A stretch of 64,000 nucleotides of DNA, taken from the NCBI RefSeq assembly GCF_030409415.1, contig NZ_JAUFPW010000028.1:90470-154469 (forward strand), in the 5' to 3' direction. The position numbers and the translations under genes are program-made. Shown in pieces: positions 53,092 through 62,378 of the stretch (its first letter is position 1; the number at the start of each line of letters is the position of its first letter). The notes under the pieces were generated by a model, which ran no database searches, had not been told where the DNA came from, and saw nothing but the letters and a program-made list of their open reading frames with translations. Source of the stretch: Pedobacter aquatilis. Lineage in GTDB: Bacteria; Bacteroidota; Bacteroidia; Sphingobacteriales; Sphingobacteriaceae.

Positions 53092-54807
53092 TTATTTACC
53101 TTTTCCTTTTGGAGCCGGAGCTGCTAATTCTTTCAATTTAGCTGCTGCAAATGTTCCAGTTGGATAAACAGCTACACTCTTATCAAAATATTCCTTAGCT
53201 TTAGTTTTATCACTAGTGAAATAGTAACCACCTAAGTTATCATATGCTTCAGATAATTTTTTAGCATTTGGAGTTACTAACTCTGGCTTTGCTGTAACTT
53301 TCTCAATAAAAGCTTCAAAATGCGGAACCATCAAACCTTTTGGTGCCTTCTCATCATCTAATAAGCTATTAATACGAGCTCTATACAAGTATGCGTCAGT
53401 AGTTTCTGGAGAAAGCTGAGCAACTTTAGCAATCGCAGAGTCTGCTTTAACTAATAAGTCTTTTGATGGGTTTTTCTTAGCTGAATATTGCGTTGCATAT
53501 TCAAAGTAATAAGCCAAACCATCATAAAAATAGCTGTACAATACCCCTTTAGAATTAGGGCCCGCAGCAATTACTTTATCATAAATTTGCGCTGCTTTAG
53601 CATATTTCTTAGCATCAAAAAAAGTTTTAGCAACTTCAGCTAATGCATCTGTATTACTTGAATCTTTTTCAACTGCTTTTGTAATGTTAATTAATGCTAA
53701 ACTATCCTGACCAGCTTTCAATTGTGCTTTTCCTAAATAAAGATAATCGAAACCTAAAATTTTTGTGGTATCCTTTTGCTTAGCAAAATATTCAGTCATG
53801 TTAGTTAAAGCCTGAGGATAGTTTTTATTCTCATAAGCAGACCAACCTTTTAATCTTGAAACGATAATACCTTTTGGATCGTTAGCTGGAACCTGAATTG
53901 ATGATGCAAGTTGCTCCAATGCCTGAAAATCCTTTGCATAGAATAAGAACTGCATATAACGTAACTGAGACTCTAAAGATTTATCTGTTAAATCAATATA
54001 TTTTTTATACAATTCAGTTGCTTTTGCAGCCTTTTCTTTATCAGTACCAAAGCTACTCCACTGTAAGTATAACTCACCTAATTCGCGGTAAGCCGGGCCA
54101 TAGTTTGCATCAGCTGCAATAACTTTATTTAACTCTGCTTCACCTTCAGGGAATGAGCGTGCTTCCTTGTACATTTTACCAACCTGAGTTCCGGCTCTTC
54201 TATTTGTTGGGTCGATATCTGCTACACGGAAATATGGACCAATTGCCTCGGAGTTTTTCTTTTGTAATGCATAAGCATCACCTAAACCAATAAATACTTC
54301 AGCATCTTTATCTTTCGAATCTAATTCGTCAGCTTTAGTTAAATTAGTTATAGCATTAGCAAAATCAGGTTTCGAAACATCCTCACTAGGTTTATCCTGA
54401 GCTAAATATGCTTTACCAATTGCTAAATATGTTTTATAATCTTTTGGTGCTACTGAAACCGCTTTATCAAAGTTTGTTTTAGCAGATGTTGCGTTGTTTG
54501 ATAGTAAATCTGCCTGACCTAAACCTGCAAAATTGGAAGCATTTTTTGGATCAGCCGTTGTACCTTTAGTAAATACAGCTCTAGCTGAATCAATATAGCC
54601 GGTTCTTAAATAAACAAGACCAAGGTTATAATAGTTATCACCATTCGACGCTTGAGAGTTTACCAATGTTTTAAGCATTGATGTTGCTTTTTGGTATTGT
54701 TCAGCATCAATCGCTTTTTTCGCGTCGTTTAAACTTTGAGCAAAAACTGCAGAACCCATCAACACCAAACCTACATTTAAGGTTATTGCTTTCTTTAAAA
54801 TTTTCAT
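53092..54807 (-). CDS. Exported tetratricopeptide repeat protein
   Basis: The 571-residue protein has a signal peptide (to VFAQ, residue 24) and then many TPR units (for example YYNLGLVYLRTGYIDSARAVF, TYLAIGKAYLAQDK, PAYRELGELYLQW) over the whole length. It ends with a Pro/Lys-rich KGKGK. TPR proteins are protein-interaction scaffolds; the periplasm is the likely site. It is the last gene downstream of the ExbB/ExbD/TonB set, with a 106-bp gap after the PstS-like gene. Confidence 0.85.
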   Translation of the reverse strand: MKILKKAITLNVGLVLMGSAVFAQSLNDAKKAIDAEQYQKATSMLKTLVNSQASNGDNYYNLGLVYLRTGYIDSARAVFTKGTTADPKNASNFAGLGQADLLSNNATSAKTNFDKAVSVAPKDYKTYLAIGKAYLAQDKPSEDVSKPDFANAITNLTKADELDSKDKDAEVFIGLGDAYALQKKNSEAIGPYFRVADIDPTNRRAGTQVGKMYKEARSFPEGEAELNKVIAADANYGPAYRELGELYLQWSSFGTDKEKAAKATELYKKYIDLTDKSLESQLRYMQFLFYAKDFQALEQLASSIQVPANDPKGIIVSRLKGWSAYENKNYPQALTNMTEYFAKQKDTTKILGFDYLYLGKAQLKAGQDSLALINITKAVEKDSSNTDALAEVAKTFFDAKKYAKAAQIYDKVIAAGPNSKGVLYSYFYDGLAYYFEYATQYSAKKNPSKDLLVKADSAIAKVAQLSPETTDAYLYRARINSLLDDEKAPKGLMVPHFEAFIEKVTAKPELVTPNAKKLSEAYDNLGGYYFTSDKTKAKEYFDKSVAVYPTGTFAAAKLKELAAPAPKGKGK

Positions 54808-54913
54808 AGTTCTTTTTTTGTTTTTTAATGGTTATCAAGTTTACATAAGCTTATGCAAGCTTCATCTGATATTTTTTTGTTTGATTACTTAAGTGCAATC
54901 GTGGTTCAATTTA

Positions 54914-55816
54914 TTATTTTTTTGTTATGTTAAGCTCTCTTGGCATTAATTTATGTGGTGCCAGTTCAGATTTCAGTACAATTAACTGACCTCTTTGGCT
55001 CCTTAACCATGTTGCAAATCCTGTGCCTAAACCGCCTCTTCCCTCGCAATCTATAATATTAATATTCCTCAAGAGCGGGTAAACCCCATCAATTAAATTT
55101 AATTGAGTCGGTTTATAAAACTTATCATCGCCAGGGCTTCCTTTTAAATTCTTTACTCCAAGTATTTTAATTTTACTTTCATTTTTTGACATCTCCGGAT
55201 TCTTTTCAGAAAGCCAATTAACACCTAAAACACCAATAAAACTTTTATCTTCTGCAATAAGGTTAATTACCTCGTTACTGGAATTTTTAGAATATACACC
55301 TTTTTGGGGAAACTGACTGATATTAGCCAGTTGTTTAAAGTACTTAAAAGTACTGGAATAAGCGTTATCAAATACCAATTTCTTACCCGAATCCTTGCCC
55401 TGCAATATATCAATAATTTCTCTAACGTTAATAGTGCTATCAATATTGCTTGCGTTTGTAATTAATGCAATTCCATCAACCGCAAAACGCGAAGTATTAA
55501 TTTTGATTTTACGCTGGTTGTAATATTTTTCCTCTTGCTTAGTTAGCATTCTCGGTAAAACGATAACCCTTACACTATCATTTAAAAAAACGGGCAATAA
55601 CTTTTCTTCAGGCTTAAAAGTTGTAATAAATGTTGCCTGCGGATAATCCATTTTAAAAATATCAATCTCATCCTGAACAATCGGACCTACAGTTTCATCA
55701 ACCAATATTTTTAAAGTTCCGCTTGTTCTGGTCTCTTTAACCTCTTGTTCCTTTTTATTATGATTACATGAAGAAAATGTAAATAGAGCCAGTAATAATA
55801 TTAAGATATATCTCAT
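54914..55816 (-). CDS. PstS-like substrate-binding lipoprotein
   Basis: The 300-residue protein has a lipoprotein signal with Cys17 (FTFSSCNHN) and a periplasmic binding-protein fold resembling PstS (GTLKILVDETVGPIV, VDGIALITN, NEVINLIAEDKSFIGVLG, GVYPLLRNI). No pstCAB genes are nearby, so phosphate binding is uncertain. Its position 5 nt after a small membrane protein gene and the tonB gene suggests a function tied to the Ton system. Confidence 0.75.
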   Translation of the reverse strand: MRYILILLLALFTFSSCNHNKKEQEVKETRTSGTLKILVDETVGPIVQDEIDIFKMDYPQATFITTFKPEEKLLPVFLNDSVRVIVLPRMLTKQEEKYYNQRKIKINTSRFAVDGIALITNASNIDSTINVREIIDILQGKDSGKKLVFDNAYSSTFKYFKQLANISQFPQKGVYSKNSSNEVINLIAEDKSFIGVLGVNWLSEKNPEMSKNESKIKILGVKNLKGSPGDDKFYKPTQLNLIDGVYPLLRNINIIDCEGRGGLGTGFATWLRSQRGQLIVLKSELAPHKLMPRELNITKK

Positions 55817-55821
55817 TGATT

Positions 55822-56040
55822 TTAATCGCGTCTTCCTAAGCTTAATAATCTGATAAATGCATAAACAATAAGAAATATTCCAATTGCAACTTTATATGGA
55901 TAAGCTATATTTAAAGGTAGATCTTTCCAAAATATGCATGCTAAACCTATAACCAGGTAAAACACAAACATGATTAGGCCTAAAATGAGCAAAAACCGCT
56001 GTTTAGGCGATTTTTGCTTAAAAATATCAAAATTTAACAT
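55822..56040 (-). CDS. Small two-helix membrane protein in the Ton operon
   Basis: The 72-residue protein has a basic N-terminus (FKQKSPKQR) and two membrane helices (FLLILGLIMFVFYLVIGLACIF and VAIGIFLIVYAFIRLL). It starts 1 nt after the tonB stop. No family name is known to me; it seems a conserved part of this operon type. Confidence 0.7.
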   Translation of the reverse strand: MLNFDIFKQKSPKQRFLLILGLIMFVFYLVIGLACIFWKDLPLNIAYPYKVAIGIFLIVYAFIRLLSLGRRD

Positions 56041-56041
56041 T

Positions 56042-56860
56042 TTAATTGCTAAGTGTAAAGTTTACCTGGATGTTGTACTTTACCCTAACTGGTTTACCGT
56101 TCTGAATACCTGGAATCCAACGTTTACTTGCTTTAAGTACACGTACAGCTTCTTCATTAGTACCACTACCAGGGCCACGAATAACATTAATGTCAGTTAA
56201 TGAACCATCTCTCTCTACTACGAAAGATAATGATACCTTACCTTGAACATTATTCTCCTGTGCCATTGGCGGATATTTAATTGCTCCACTTAGGTATTTG
56301 TAAAACGCTGGCAAACCACCTGGATATTCAGGAACCTTCTCGATACTAACAAAGTCATAAACCTTGTTGTCATCAACTGCTACTGCAGCTTCTCTTTTCG
56401 GTCCTTCACCTACAGGCTCTGCGATAACAATATCAGCAGTTGGGTCACCCTTAATATCTTTCTGTCCTGGGTCAGCCTCCTTAAGTTTTTCAACTGTAGG
56501 TGGTTCATCCTGAACTTCAATATCAGGTTTTACAATCGGAGGTGGCATTTTTACCTGATCCACTTTTGGTGGTGGTGGCTCTACCGGTGGCGGTGGAGGT
56601 GTTTCCGGGTTAACCGGTGGTGGCGGCGTAAGTACTACCTCTTGTGCAATTTCTTCTTTTTCCTCTGGTAACGATCCTTTGATGATACCATAAATTTTTG
56701 GAGCAAAGAACAAAACAAGAAATACTACAGAGCCATAAATTAGTGCCTTTGTGGTATTAGCCGGAGATGACTTACGTAACTCGTAAGCACCATAGTTTTT
56801 GTTTTTACCCTCAAAAACTACTTCCAACCATTCCTTTCTAAATATATCTAATTTCGACAT
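56042..56860 (-). CDS. tonB: TonB energy transducer
   Basis: The 272-residue protein has one membrane helix (about 38-57), a Pro-rich spacer (PPPPPVNPETPPPPPVEPPP, about 80-105), and a C-terminal TonB domain (GGLPAFYKYLSGAIKYPP, GKVSLSFVVERDGSL, RWIPGIQNGKPVRVKYNI). It spans the periplasm and passes proton-motive energy from ExbB/ExbD to outer membrane receptors. It follows the second exbD by 18 nt. Confidence 0.94.
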   Translation of the reverse strand: MSKLDIFRKEWLEVVFEGKNKNYGAYELRKSSPANTTKALIYGSVVFLVLFFAPKIYGIIKGSLPEEKEEIAQEVVLTPPPPVNPETPPPPPVEPPPPKVDQVKMPPPIVKPDIEVQDEPPTVEKLKEADPGQKDIKGDPTADIVIAEPVGEGPKREAAVAVDDNKVYDFVSIEKVPEYPGGLPAFYKYLSGAIKYPPMAQENNVQGKVSLSFVVERDGSLTDINVIRGPGSGTNEEAVRVLKASKRWIPGIQNGKPVRVKYNIQVNFTLSN

Positions 56861-56878
56861 GATTACTGGTTTAGTTGA

Positions 56879-57382
56879 TTATAAAATACCTTGTTCTTTC
56901 ATGAATTGCTTTTCATTGTCAAGGATATTGTCATCATCAATCTGACGAGCTCTAACCTTTAAAATTTCCAATTCATCCATCATATCAACAAAGTTTTGAA
57001 ACGTAGAGCCTGACGTTGGTTTTACCAAGACAACGAATGGATCCTTTTCGGTTTCGTTTGAACCTTTTTTATTTTTAACAATTGCTGCCTCAATTGCTTG
57101 TAATGGTTCAATTGTTGGAGAGCTTTCTCCTGCTTCACCCATATACCATGCAACCTTATTATTTTTACCTAATAAAATTGTCATTGTTTTAGAAGCTTTT
57201 AGCGCCAATCTGTTCTCTGGCAAGTTTTCTTCTTTATCGGGCTTGGTAATATCCATCGCCTGTGGCGTAGATATACTAGTCGTTAAGATAAAGAAAGTTA
57301 CCAAAAGAAACATCAAATCCACCATCGGAGTCATATCAACCCTTGGTGTGGCTTTCTTCCCGCCTGTGTTTAATTCTGCCAT
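56879..57382 (-). CDS. exbD: ExbD-type biopolymer transport protein (second copy)
   Basis: The 167-residue protein has PRVDMTPMVDLMFLLVTFFILTT split as VDMTPMVDLMFLL and VTFFILT, one helix with the conserved membrane Asp, then a periplasmic domain. It works with ExbB and TonB as the proton-driven motor. Two different ExbD proteins in a row are usual in Bacteroidota. It starts 3 nt after the first. Confidence 0.93.
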   Translation of the reverse strand: MAELNTGGKKATPRVDMTPMVDLMFLLVTFFILTTSISTPQAMDITKPDKEENLPENRLALKASKTMTILLGKNNKVAWYMGEAGESSPTIEPLQAIEAAIVKNKKGSNETEKDPFVVLVKPTSGSTFQNFVDMMDELEILKVRARQIDDDNILDNEKQFMKEQGIL

Positions 57383-57385
57383 TTC

Positions 57386-58000
57386 TTATTTTCTTGGAGC
57401 TTCAGAGTTTGTTACTAACAAAAATTTATTCACTTTTTGTTTTTGCAAAACATCGATAACTTTTTTAACAACTGGATATTCTTCTTTCGCATCGCCTTTA
57501 ATACTTACACGCATTGCTGCGCCATTAAGTTCTTGAGTAGCTTTACGAGCATTTAAAACCCATGAGTTTAATTGGTTGTCAGTCGAATCCGTAGGGATAC
57601 CTGGCTGAACACCTGGTTTCATACGATCTGCACCAGACATACCAATAAACTGCTTAAGATTCGAAACAGGAACGCCGAATGAGCCTACTACAGAGAATCT
57701 GGTAATCTCATCAGGAGTAAAAGTAACTTTGTACTGCTCTCCCATTAACTGCAACGTTCTTGCCCTTACTTTTTGTCCTGCTACCTCAAAGAAAACCTTA
57801 CCTTGTCCGATTGTTAAAATCGCATTGTTTTCGGCAGGCACCTTAAATACATAAGTAGATGAAGGTGTAGATACCGCCAAGGGTTCAGGTTGCTTAGCCG
57901 TAGCAGTTAATATGAAGAACGTAAGTAACAGTGCAGCTACGTCGCACATGGCGGTCATATCTGTTACCGTACTGGTTCTTTTAACTTTAATTCTAGGCAT
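57386..58000 (-). CDS. exbD: ExbD-type biopolymer transport protein (first copy)
   Basis: The 204-residue protein has VKRTSTVTDMTAMCDVAALLLTFFILTA, where Asp in MCDVAALLL is the expected membrane proton site, and a periplasmic domain. It is longer and more divergent than the following ExbD. The pair may form a hetero-dimer within the ExbB pentamer. Confidence 0.92.
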   Translation of the reverse strand: MPRIKVKRTSTVTDMTAMCDVAALLLTFFILTATAKQPEPLAVSTPSSTYVFKVPAENNAILTIGQGKVFFEVAGQKVRARTLQLMGEQYKVTFTPDEITRFSVVGSFGVPVSNLKQFIGMSGADRMKPGVQPGIPTDSTDNQLNSWVLNARKATQELNGAAMRVSIKGDAKEEYPVVKKVIDVLQKQKVNKFLLVTNSEAPRK

Positions 58001-58077
58001 AATATTTAATACTTTTTAATAATGATGATCTTTTTTCCGGTTTTCCATAAAGCCGGTAAAAATTATTTTCATTTATT

Positions 58078-58908
58078 TTATTTATGCGTAGAAGCATAAG
58101 TTTGAACGATGCTGAAACCAGCCTCATCAATAGCATAAGTTAACTTATCAATTTTTGAAGTTAAGATGTTATACATGATGATCGCTAAAGTAGAAACAGA
58201 GATACCTGTCATTGTATTGATAAGTGCCTCAGAGATACCTACTGCTAACGCAGACTGATCCGGAGCACCTGAGTTTGCTAAACCTGCGAATGCACGAATC
58301 ATACCTGTTACCGTACCCAATAAACCGATTAATGTACCGATTGATACTAGAGTTGCAATGATGGTTAAGTTTTGCTCTAACATTGGCATTTCTAATGCTG
58401 TAGCTTCTTCAACTTCTTTTTGGATAGCAACAATTGATTGCTCAACATCCATATTCGTATCTGCTTCTACTTCGCTATATTTTTTCAAGCCTGATTTAAT
58501 TACTGCTGCAACTGAACCTTCTTGTTTGTCACACTCAGCTTTTGCAGCTTCGATGTTACCAGAATTTAATAAACCTTTTACTTTGATGATGAAACTATCT
58601 AAGCTAGTTTTTCCGCTTGCTTTACCAATTACGATTAAACGCTCGATAGAGAAAACGATTGTAGTTAATAATAAACCGATTAATACTGCAACGATTGGTC
58701 CACCTTTATAAGCTGTACCTGGATAGTTATTAGGTAATGGCAGGTTTTCATTGTTATTATCGATAAAGTTTGATGGATCTCCTAATACAAATTTCCAGAT
58801 AACAAATCCAATAACGATACAAATTGGAATAACTAATGTTGCAAATACATTTGAAGCACTTGAAGAGCTCTCTTTTTTAACAGTTGTTGGTTTTGGTGCG
58901 TTTGCCAT
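58078..58908 (-). CDS. exbB: ExbB/TolQ/MotA family proton channel protein
   Basis: The 276-residue protein has an N-terminal helix (VFATLVIPICIVIGFVIW), a second near 70-90, and the MotA/TolQ/ExbB core LTIIATLVSIGTLIGLLGTVTGMIRAF split across two lines of the pore, then ISEALINTMTGISVSTLAIIMYN. It forms the stator channel with ExbD. It is first in the exbB-exbD-exbD-tonB operon and has a full promoter upstream. Confidence 0.94.
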   Translation of the reverse strand: MANAPKPTTVKKESSSSASNVFATLVIPICIVIGFVIWKFVLGDPSNFIDNNNENLPLPNNYPGTAYKGGPIVAVLIGLLLTTIVFSIERLIVIGKASGKTSLDSFIIKVKGLLNSGNIEAAKAECDKQEGSVAAVIKSGLKKYSEVEADTNMDVEQSIVAIQKEVEEATALEMPMLEQNLTIIATLVSIGTLIGLLGTVTGMIRAFAGLANSGAPDQSALAVGISEALINTMTGISVSTLAIIMYNILTSKIDKLTYAIDEAGFSIVQTYASTHK

Positions 58909-59007
58909 TTTTTTAATTTTTAGTTTTAGTTCTTGTTTTTAATTTTTTTAGCTGTTTTTTCTTTTACTATTACCACAACGTAGGCTTAGCCGATTTTGTT
59001 GCGAAAA

Positions 59008-59037
59008 CAAATTTATAAATTGATTTTAAATTACAAA
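59008..59037 (-). promoter_or_regulatory. Promoter of the exbB-tonB operon
   Basis: On the minus strand TTTG (59037-59034) is followed by 18 nt and TAAATTTG (59015-59008), a full Bacteroidota promoter. The leader to the exbB ATG is about 90-95 nt. The 302-bp spacer 58909-59210 otherwise holds the pckA terminator. Confidence 0.7.
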
Positions 59038-59111
59038 TTAATAAATCAATAAACAATTAAATCGTTACTTAAATTTTTAGTTCACGGCTTAAACTATATA
59101 TGGTATATAAC

Positions 59112-59139
59112 AAAAAAATTGCCTCAGCCGGAGGCAATT
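59112..59139 (-). terminator. Intrinsic terminator of pckA
   Basis: AATTGCCTC pairs with GAGGCAATT around a 5-nt loop, followed on the minus strand by TTTTTTTG. It lies about 70 bp after the pckA stop. Confidence 0.85.
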
Positions 59140-59210
59140 CTTTCACAATAAAAACTAAAAAAAAATCGAATTGCAAATTTTTTGGCGAAAAAATGCATTT
59201 AAACCTACAT

Positions 59211-60806
59211 TTAACACATTTTTAACGGTACTTCTTCATTATTTTTAACTTTTGTAAGTTCAAACTGTCTAAAATTTCGTTTAAACGCCTCCGACAATTC
59301 GTATGCTTTTAAAAAATATTCTTCCTGATTATTCCATGTTTTGGATGGGTCTAAAACTTCATCCGGCACGTTAACACAATGTAAAGGCATCATTAATTTA
59401 AAAACATGATGTAACTTATAGTTATTATGCTCTAAATCTCCGTTTATTGCGGCCTTAATCATCGCTCTTGTATGCCCTAATTTCATTCGCTTTCCTACTC
59501 CGTAAGGTCCGCCAGTCCAACCTGTATTAACTAACCATACATTTACTTCTTCCTGTTGCATTTTCTTTCCAAGTAAATCAGCATATCTGGATGGATGTAA
59601 TGGTAAAAATGCTTTACCAAAACATGCAGAGAAAGTTAGTTGAGGCTCTGTAATTCCGGCTTCAGTTCCGGCAACTTTTGCAGTATAGCCGCTCATAAAA
59701 TGAAACATCGCCTGGTTTACATCTAATTTTGATATTGGGGGCAAAACACCAAAAGCATCAGCCGTTAAAAAAAAGATATTTTTTGGGGTTGAACCAATCG
59801 ATGGTAAAACGGCATTATCAATGAAATTTATTGGATAAGCAACCCTTGTATTTTCGGTTTTTTCGATGTTAGAAAAATCAACATCGTTTGTACCCGGATA
59901 AAAATTAATATTCTCTAATAAAGAGCCGTGTTTTATGGCATTATAAATCTGAGGTTCTTTTTCTAGTGTTAAATCGACACACTTTGCATAACAACCGCCT
60001 TCAAAGTTAAAAATAGAATTTTCGCTCCATCCGTGTTCATCATCACCAATTAATGCTCGTTCAGGATCTGCAGATAAAGTCGTTTTGCCAGTTCCGGATA
60101 AACCGAAAAAGATTGCAGTGTCTCCATTTACACCAACATTTGCCGAACAATGCATAGAAAGTGTATTCCTATATACCGGAAGTATAAAATTTAAGACAGA
60201 GAAAATTCCCTTTTTAATTTCGCCTGTATAACCTGTTCCACCTATAATAATCATCTTTTTGGTAAAGTTGATTATAGAGAAGTTTTCTTGTCTGGTTCCA
60301 TCCAGTTCTGGATTAGCCAAAAAGCCAGGTGCAGCAATTATAGTCCACTCTGGTGTGGTGTTCAAGTCTTCATCCGCAGGGCGGATAAATAAATTATTTG
60401 CAAATAGATTTTGGTAAGCTGTTTCTGTAATTACCCTTATGGACATACTGTAATCAGCACTGGCGCATGCCGAGCAATCTCTAACATAAAAAGATTTCTG
60501 ATTTAGATAGTGGGTGAGCTTAGTAAAAAGGCGATTAAATTTTTCAGGCTTAAATTTAATGTTGATATCGCCCCACCAAACTTCGTTTTCTGTAATGTTA
60601 TCGCAAACTATAAATCTATCTTTAGGAGAACGCCCGGTAAATTTCCCGGTATCAACGGCAAGTGCGCCCGAAGAAGCCAAACTCCCTTCTCCATTTTTTA
60701 AAGATTCTTCAATGAGTTCAGCCGCTGATAATTGATATTTTACATCCAAACCGGCTTTCAGATTTAAATAGCTTAAATCTGGCGTTTGCAATCCTTTTTT
60801 GCTCAT
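59211..60806 (-). CDS. pckA: Phosphoenolpyruvate carboxykinase (ATP)
   Basis: The 531-residue protein is full length for the ATP-dependent enzyme. It has FTGRSPKDRF near 53, the P-loop FFGLSGTGKTTLSAD, LIGDDEHGW with metal-binding Asp residues, and GYTAKVAGTEAG near the active site. It converts oxaloacetate and ATP to PEP for gluconeogenesis, or runs in reverse during anaplerosis. It is a single-gene unit with its own -7 box and terminator. Confidence 0.97.
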   Translation of the reverse strand: MSKKGLQTPDLSYLNLKAGLDVKYQLSAAELIEESLKNGEGSLASSGALAVDTGKFTGRSPKDRFIVCDNITENEVWWGDINIKFKPEKFNRLFTKLTHYLNQKSFYVRDCSACASADYSMSIRVITETAYQNLFANNLFIRPADEDLNTTPEWTIIAAPGFLANPELDGTRQENFSIINFTKKMIIIGGTGYTGEIKKGIFSVLNFILPVYRNTLSMHCSANVGVNGDTAIFFGLSGTGKTTLSADPERALIGDDEHGWSENSIFNFEGGCYAKCVDLTLEKEPQIYNAIKHGSLLENINFYPGTNDVDFSNIEKTENTRVAYPINFIDNAVLPSIGSTPKNIFFLTADAFGVLPPISKLDVNQAMFHFMSGYTAKVAGTEAGITEPQLTFSACFGKAFLPLHPSRYADLLGKKMQQEEVNVWLVNTGWTGGPYGVGKRMKLGHTRAMIKAAINGDLEHNNYKLHHVFKLMMPLHCVNVPDEVLDPSKTWNNQEEYFLKAYELSEAFKRNFRQFELTKVKNNEEVPLKMC

Positions 60807-60828
60807 AACAATAAGTTAGTTAGTGCGC

Positions 60829-60836
60829 CAAAGGTA
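60829..60836 (-). promoter_or_regulatory. -7 box TACCTTTG of pckA
   Basis: A full TAnnTTTG match on the minus strand 22 nt before the pckA ATG. A possible -33 TTG lies 22 nt upstream (60861-60859), at the long end of the usual spacing. Confidence 0.55.
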
Positions 60837-60983
60837 TGCAGATAAAATGCAAAAAAACCAATTTTATTTAGTCTTTTTTTACATATTGTAGTCTTTACAC
60901 TATGATTCAATACTCTGATTTACAATACTTTATATACGATTTTAAACTTATAAATTTTCGTAAAAAAATACACTAAGCCAATA

Positions 60984-61340
60984 TCAACCGCCGGCTTTTT
61001 TTGCCTTATAACCATCTTTTTGTAAAATACCCATAACTTTATCCCTTACATCACCCTGAATCAGGATTTCACCATCCTTTACAGAACCACCAACGCCGCA
61101 TTTATTTTTAAGTAATTTACCCAAGATTTCCAAATCTTCGTTTTTCCCTCTAAACCCAGTTATTAAGGTTACGGCTTTACCCCCTCTGTTTTTCTTATCA
61201 AGCATTACCCTTAAATCCTGTTGCTGGTTTGGCGCAGTTACGGTATTATCAACCTCTTGCTCAAATTCAAAATCAGGGTTTGTAGAAAACATAATTCCAC
61301 CCAAATCACTTAAATTATTTTTTTTCGATTTCATATACAC
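60984..61340 (-). CDS. SUI1/YciH family translation initiation factor-like protein
   Basis: The 118-residue protein has a C-terminal SUI1 domain (DKKNRGGKAVTLITGF, LGKLLKNKCGVGGSVKDGEI, IQGDVRDKVMGIL), homologous to eIF1 and E. coli YciH. YciH-type proteins bind the 30S subunit and may restrict non-canonical initiation. The start could also be the Met two codons later (MKSKKNN). It starts 11 nt after the lipid kinase gene. Confidence 0.92.
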   Translation of the reverse strand: MYMKSKKNNLSDLGGIMFSTNPDFEFEQEVDNTVTAPNQQQDLRVMLDKKNRGGKAVTLITGFRGKNEDLEILGKLLKNKCGVGGSVKDGEILIQGDVRDKVMGILQKDGYKAKKAGG

Positions 61341-61351
61341 TGAAATTTAAA

Positions 61352-62233
61352 CTAAGGAACAATAACTTTTAGAGACAATGGCTTTACTAAAATCTCAATT
61401 TCTTTGCCCATGCATAAAGGCTCTCCATCTACATGAACCGGACCATCCTTATCCCGAACAATTTTTATGTCTTTGCCTTTAATAATCTCAATTAAATCTG
61501 AAGTTTCTGCCTTCCCCTTAAATAAAACATAACTTAGAGCTGGCAATTTTAATATAGAGAAAGGCTTGATGATGCAAACATCTAATAAACCATCTTTTAC
61601 CGATGCATTTGGAGCAATATAAACATTGTTACCATATTGAGATGAATTTGCAACACTCACGGCAAAGGCTTTTCTTTGGTATTCAACCCCATCAATCGTT
61701 AAGTGATAAACTTCTGTTTTATAATTTAAAACCTCTTTTAAGGCTAATTTCATATAACCGGCTAAGCCACGTTTTTTATCGTGAGAAAATGCAGCGCTTA
61801 AATGAGCATCGAAACCTATACCTGCAATATTAAAAAAACACATATTGTTAAAGCTAGCCGTATCAATTTCGTCTGTCTTTAATTGATTTAGAAGCAGAAT
61901 AGCATCTTTTAAATTTTGTGGGATGTTAAGAAACCTTGCCAAACCATTTCCAGAACCTAAAGGTAGTACCCCTAAAATTTTATTATGTTGCATTACCTTC
62001 GATGCAACCTCATTAATGGTTCCATCGCCGCCCGCAGCCACAATAACTTCGAAATTTTTGGCAATTGCTTCTTCAACAATTTCTGTTGCATGGCCAACAA
62101 ATTCCGTTAAACGAAAATTAGCATTAAATTTTTCCTTATCCAGATACTTATCAATTAATGCAGGAATAAGCGTTTTTGCCCGACCTCCAGAAATTGGATT
62201 GATGATGAATAAAATGTTAGTTTTGAGTTGCAA
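61352..62233 (-). CDS. Diacylglycerol/lipid kinase, YegS/BmrU type
   Basis: The roughly 293-residue protein has ILFIINPISGGRAK at the start, the catalytic VAAGGDGTINEVASKV, LGSGNGLARFLNIP, and FNIAGIGFDAHLSA, which define the DAGK catalytic family. The start I prefer is TTG 62233 (MQLKTNILF); the frame reaches TTG 62254, but that codon is inside a -7 box. It should phosphorylate a lipid such as diacylglycerol or a sphingolipid-like base at the membrane. It is cotranscribed with the SUI1 gene. Confidence 0.9.
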   Translation of the reverse strand: MQLKTNILFIINPISGGRAKTLIPALIDKYLDKEKFNANFRLTEFVGHATEIVEEAIAKNFEVIVAAGGDGTINEVASKVMQHNKILGVLPLGSGNGLARFLNIPQNLKDAILLLNQLKTDEIDTASFNNMCFFNIAGIGFDAHLSAAFSHDKKRGLAGYMKLALKEVLNYKTEVYHLTIDGVEYQRKAFAVSVANSSQYGNNVYIAPNASVKDGLLDVCIIKPFSILKLPALSYVLFKGKAETSDLIEIIKGKDIKIVRDKDGPVHVDGEPLCMGKEIEILVKPLSLKVIVP

Positions 62234-62251
62234 AGCTTGAGAATGAGGACA

Positions 62252-62259
62252 CAAAAATA
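62252..62259 (-). promoter_or_regulatory. -7 box TATTTTTG of the lipid kinase gene
   Basis: A full TAnnTTTG match on the minus strand. Its last three bases are the TTG at 62254 that could be taken for a start. No clear -33 TTG. Confidence 0.45.
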
Positions 62260-62271
62260 ATCTATAATTTC

Positions 62272-62299
62272 TTGAAATAAAGAAAATATACTAATTTTG
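62272..62299 (+). promoter_or_regulatory. Promoter of metK
   Basis: TTG (62272-62274), 17 nt, then TAATTTTG (62292-62299): a full Bacteroidota promoter. Transcription should start near 62305, giving a leader of about 155 nt that contains the riboswitch. Confidence 0.75.
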
Positions 62300-62310
62300 C
62301 AACATTAACA

Positions 62311-62378
62311 GTGGATTGATTTGCGATGTTCTGATAAATGAACGGGATTGCAACCACTCTAAAAAAAGTGCTAATACC
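62311..62378 (+). promoter_or_regulatory. Probable SAM-II (SAM-alpha) riboswitch aptamer upstream of metK
   Basis: The RNA has stem GUGG (62311-62314) with CCAC (62354-62357), GAUUU just inside it, AUUGCAA before the 3' stem strand, an A-rich linker and then GCUAA (62370-62374). This order (P1, GAUUU, UUGCA, P1', A-rich linker, GCUAA) is that of SAM-II riboswitches, known from Alphaproteobacteria and Bacteroidota. A small hairpin (GUUC with GAAC, 62328-62343) is inserted in the loop. The gene it controls makes SAM, so feedback repression is expected. Confidence 0.75.
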
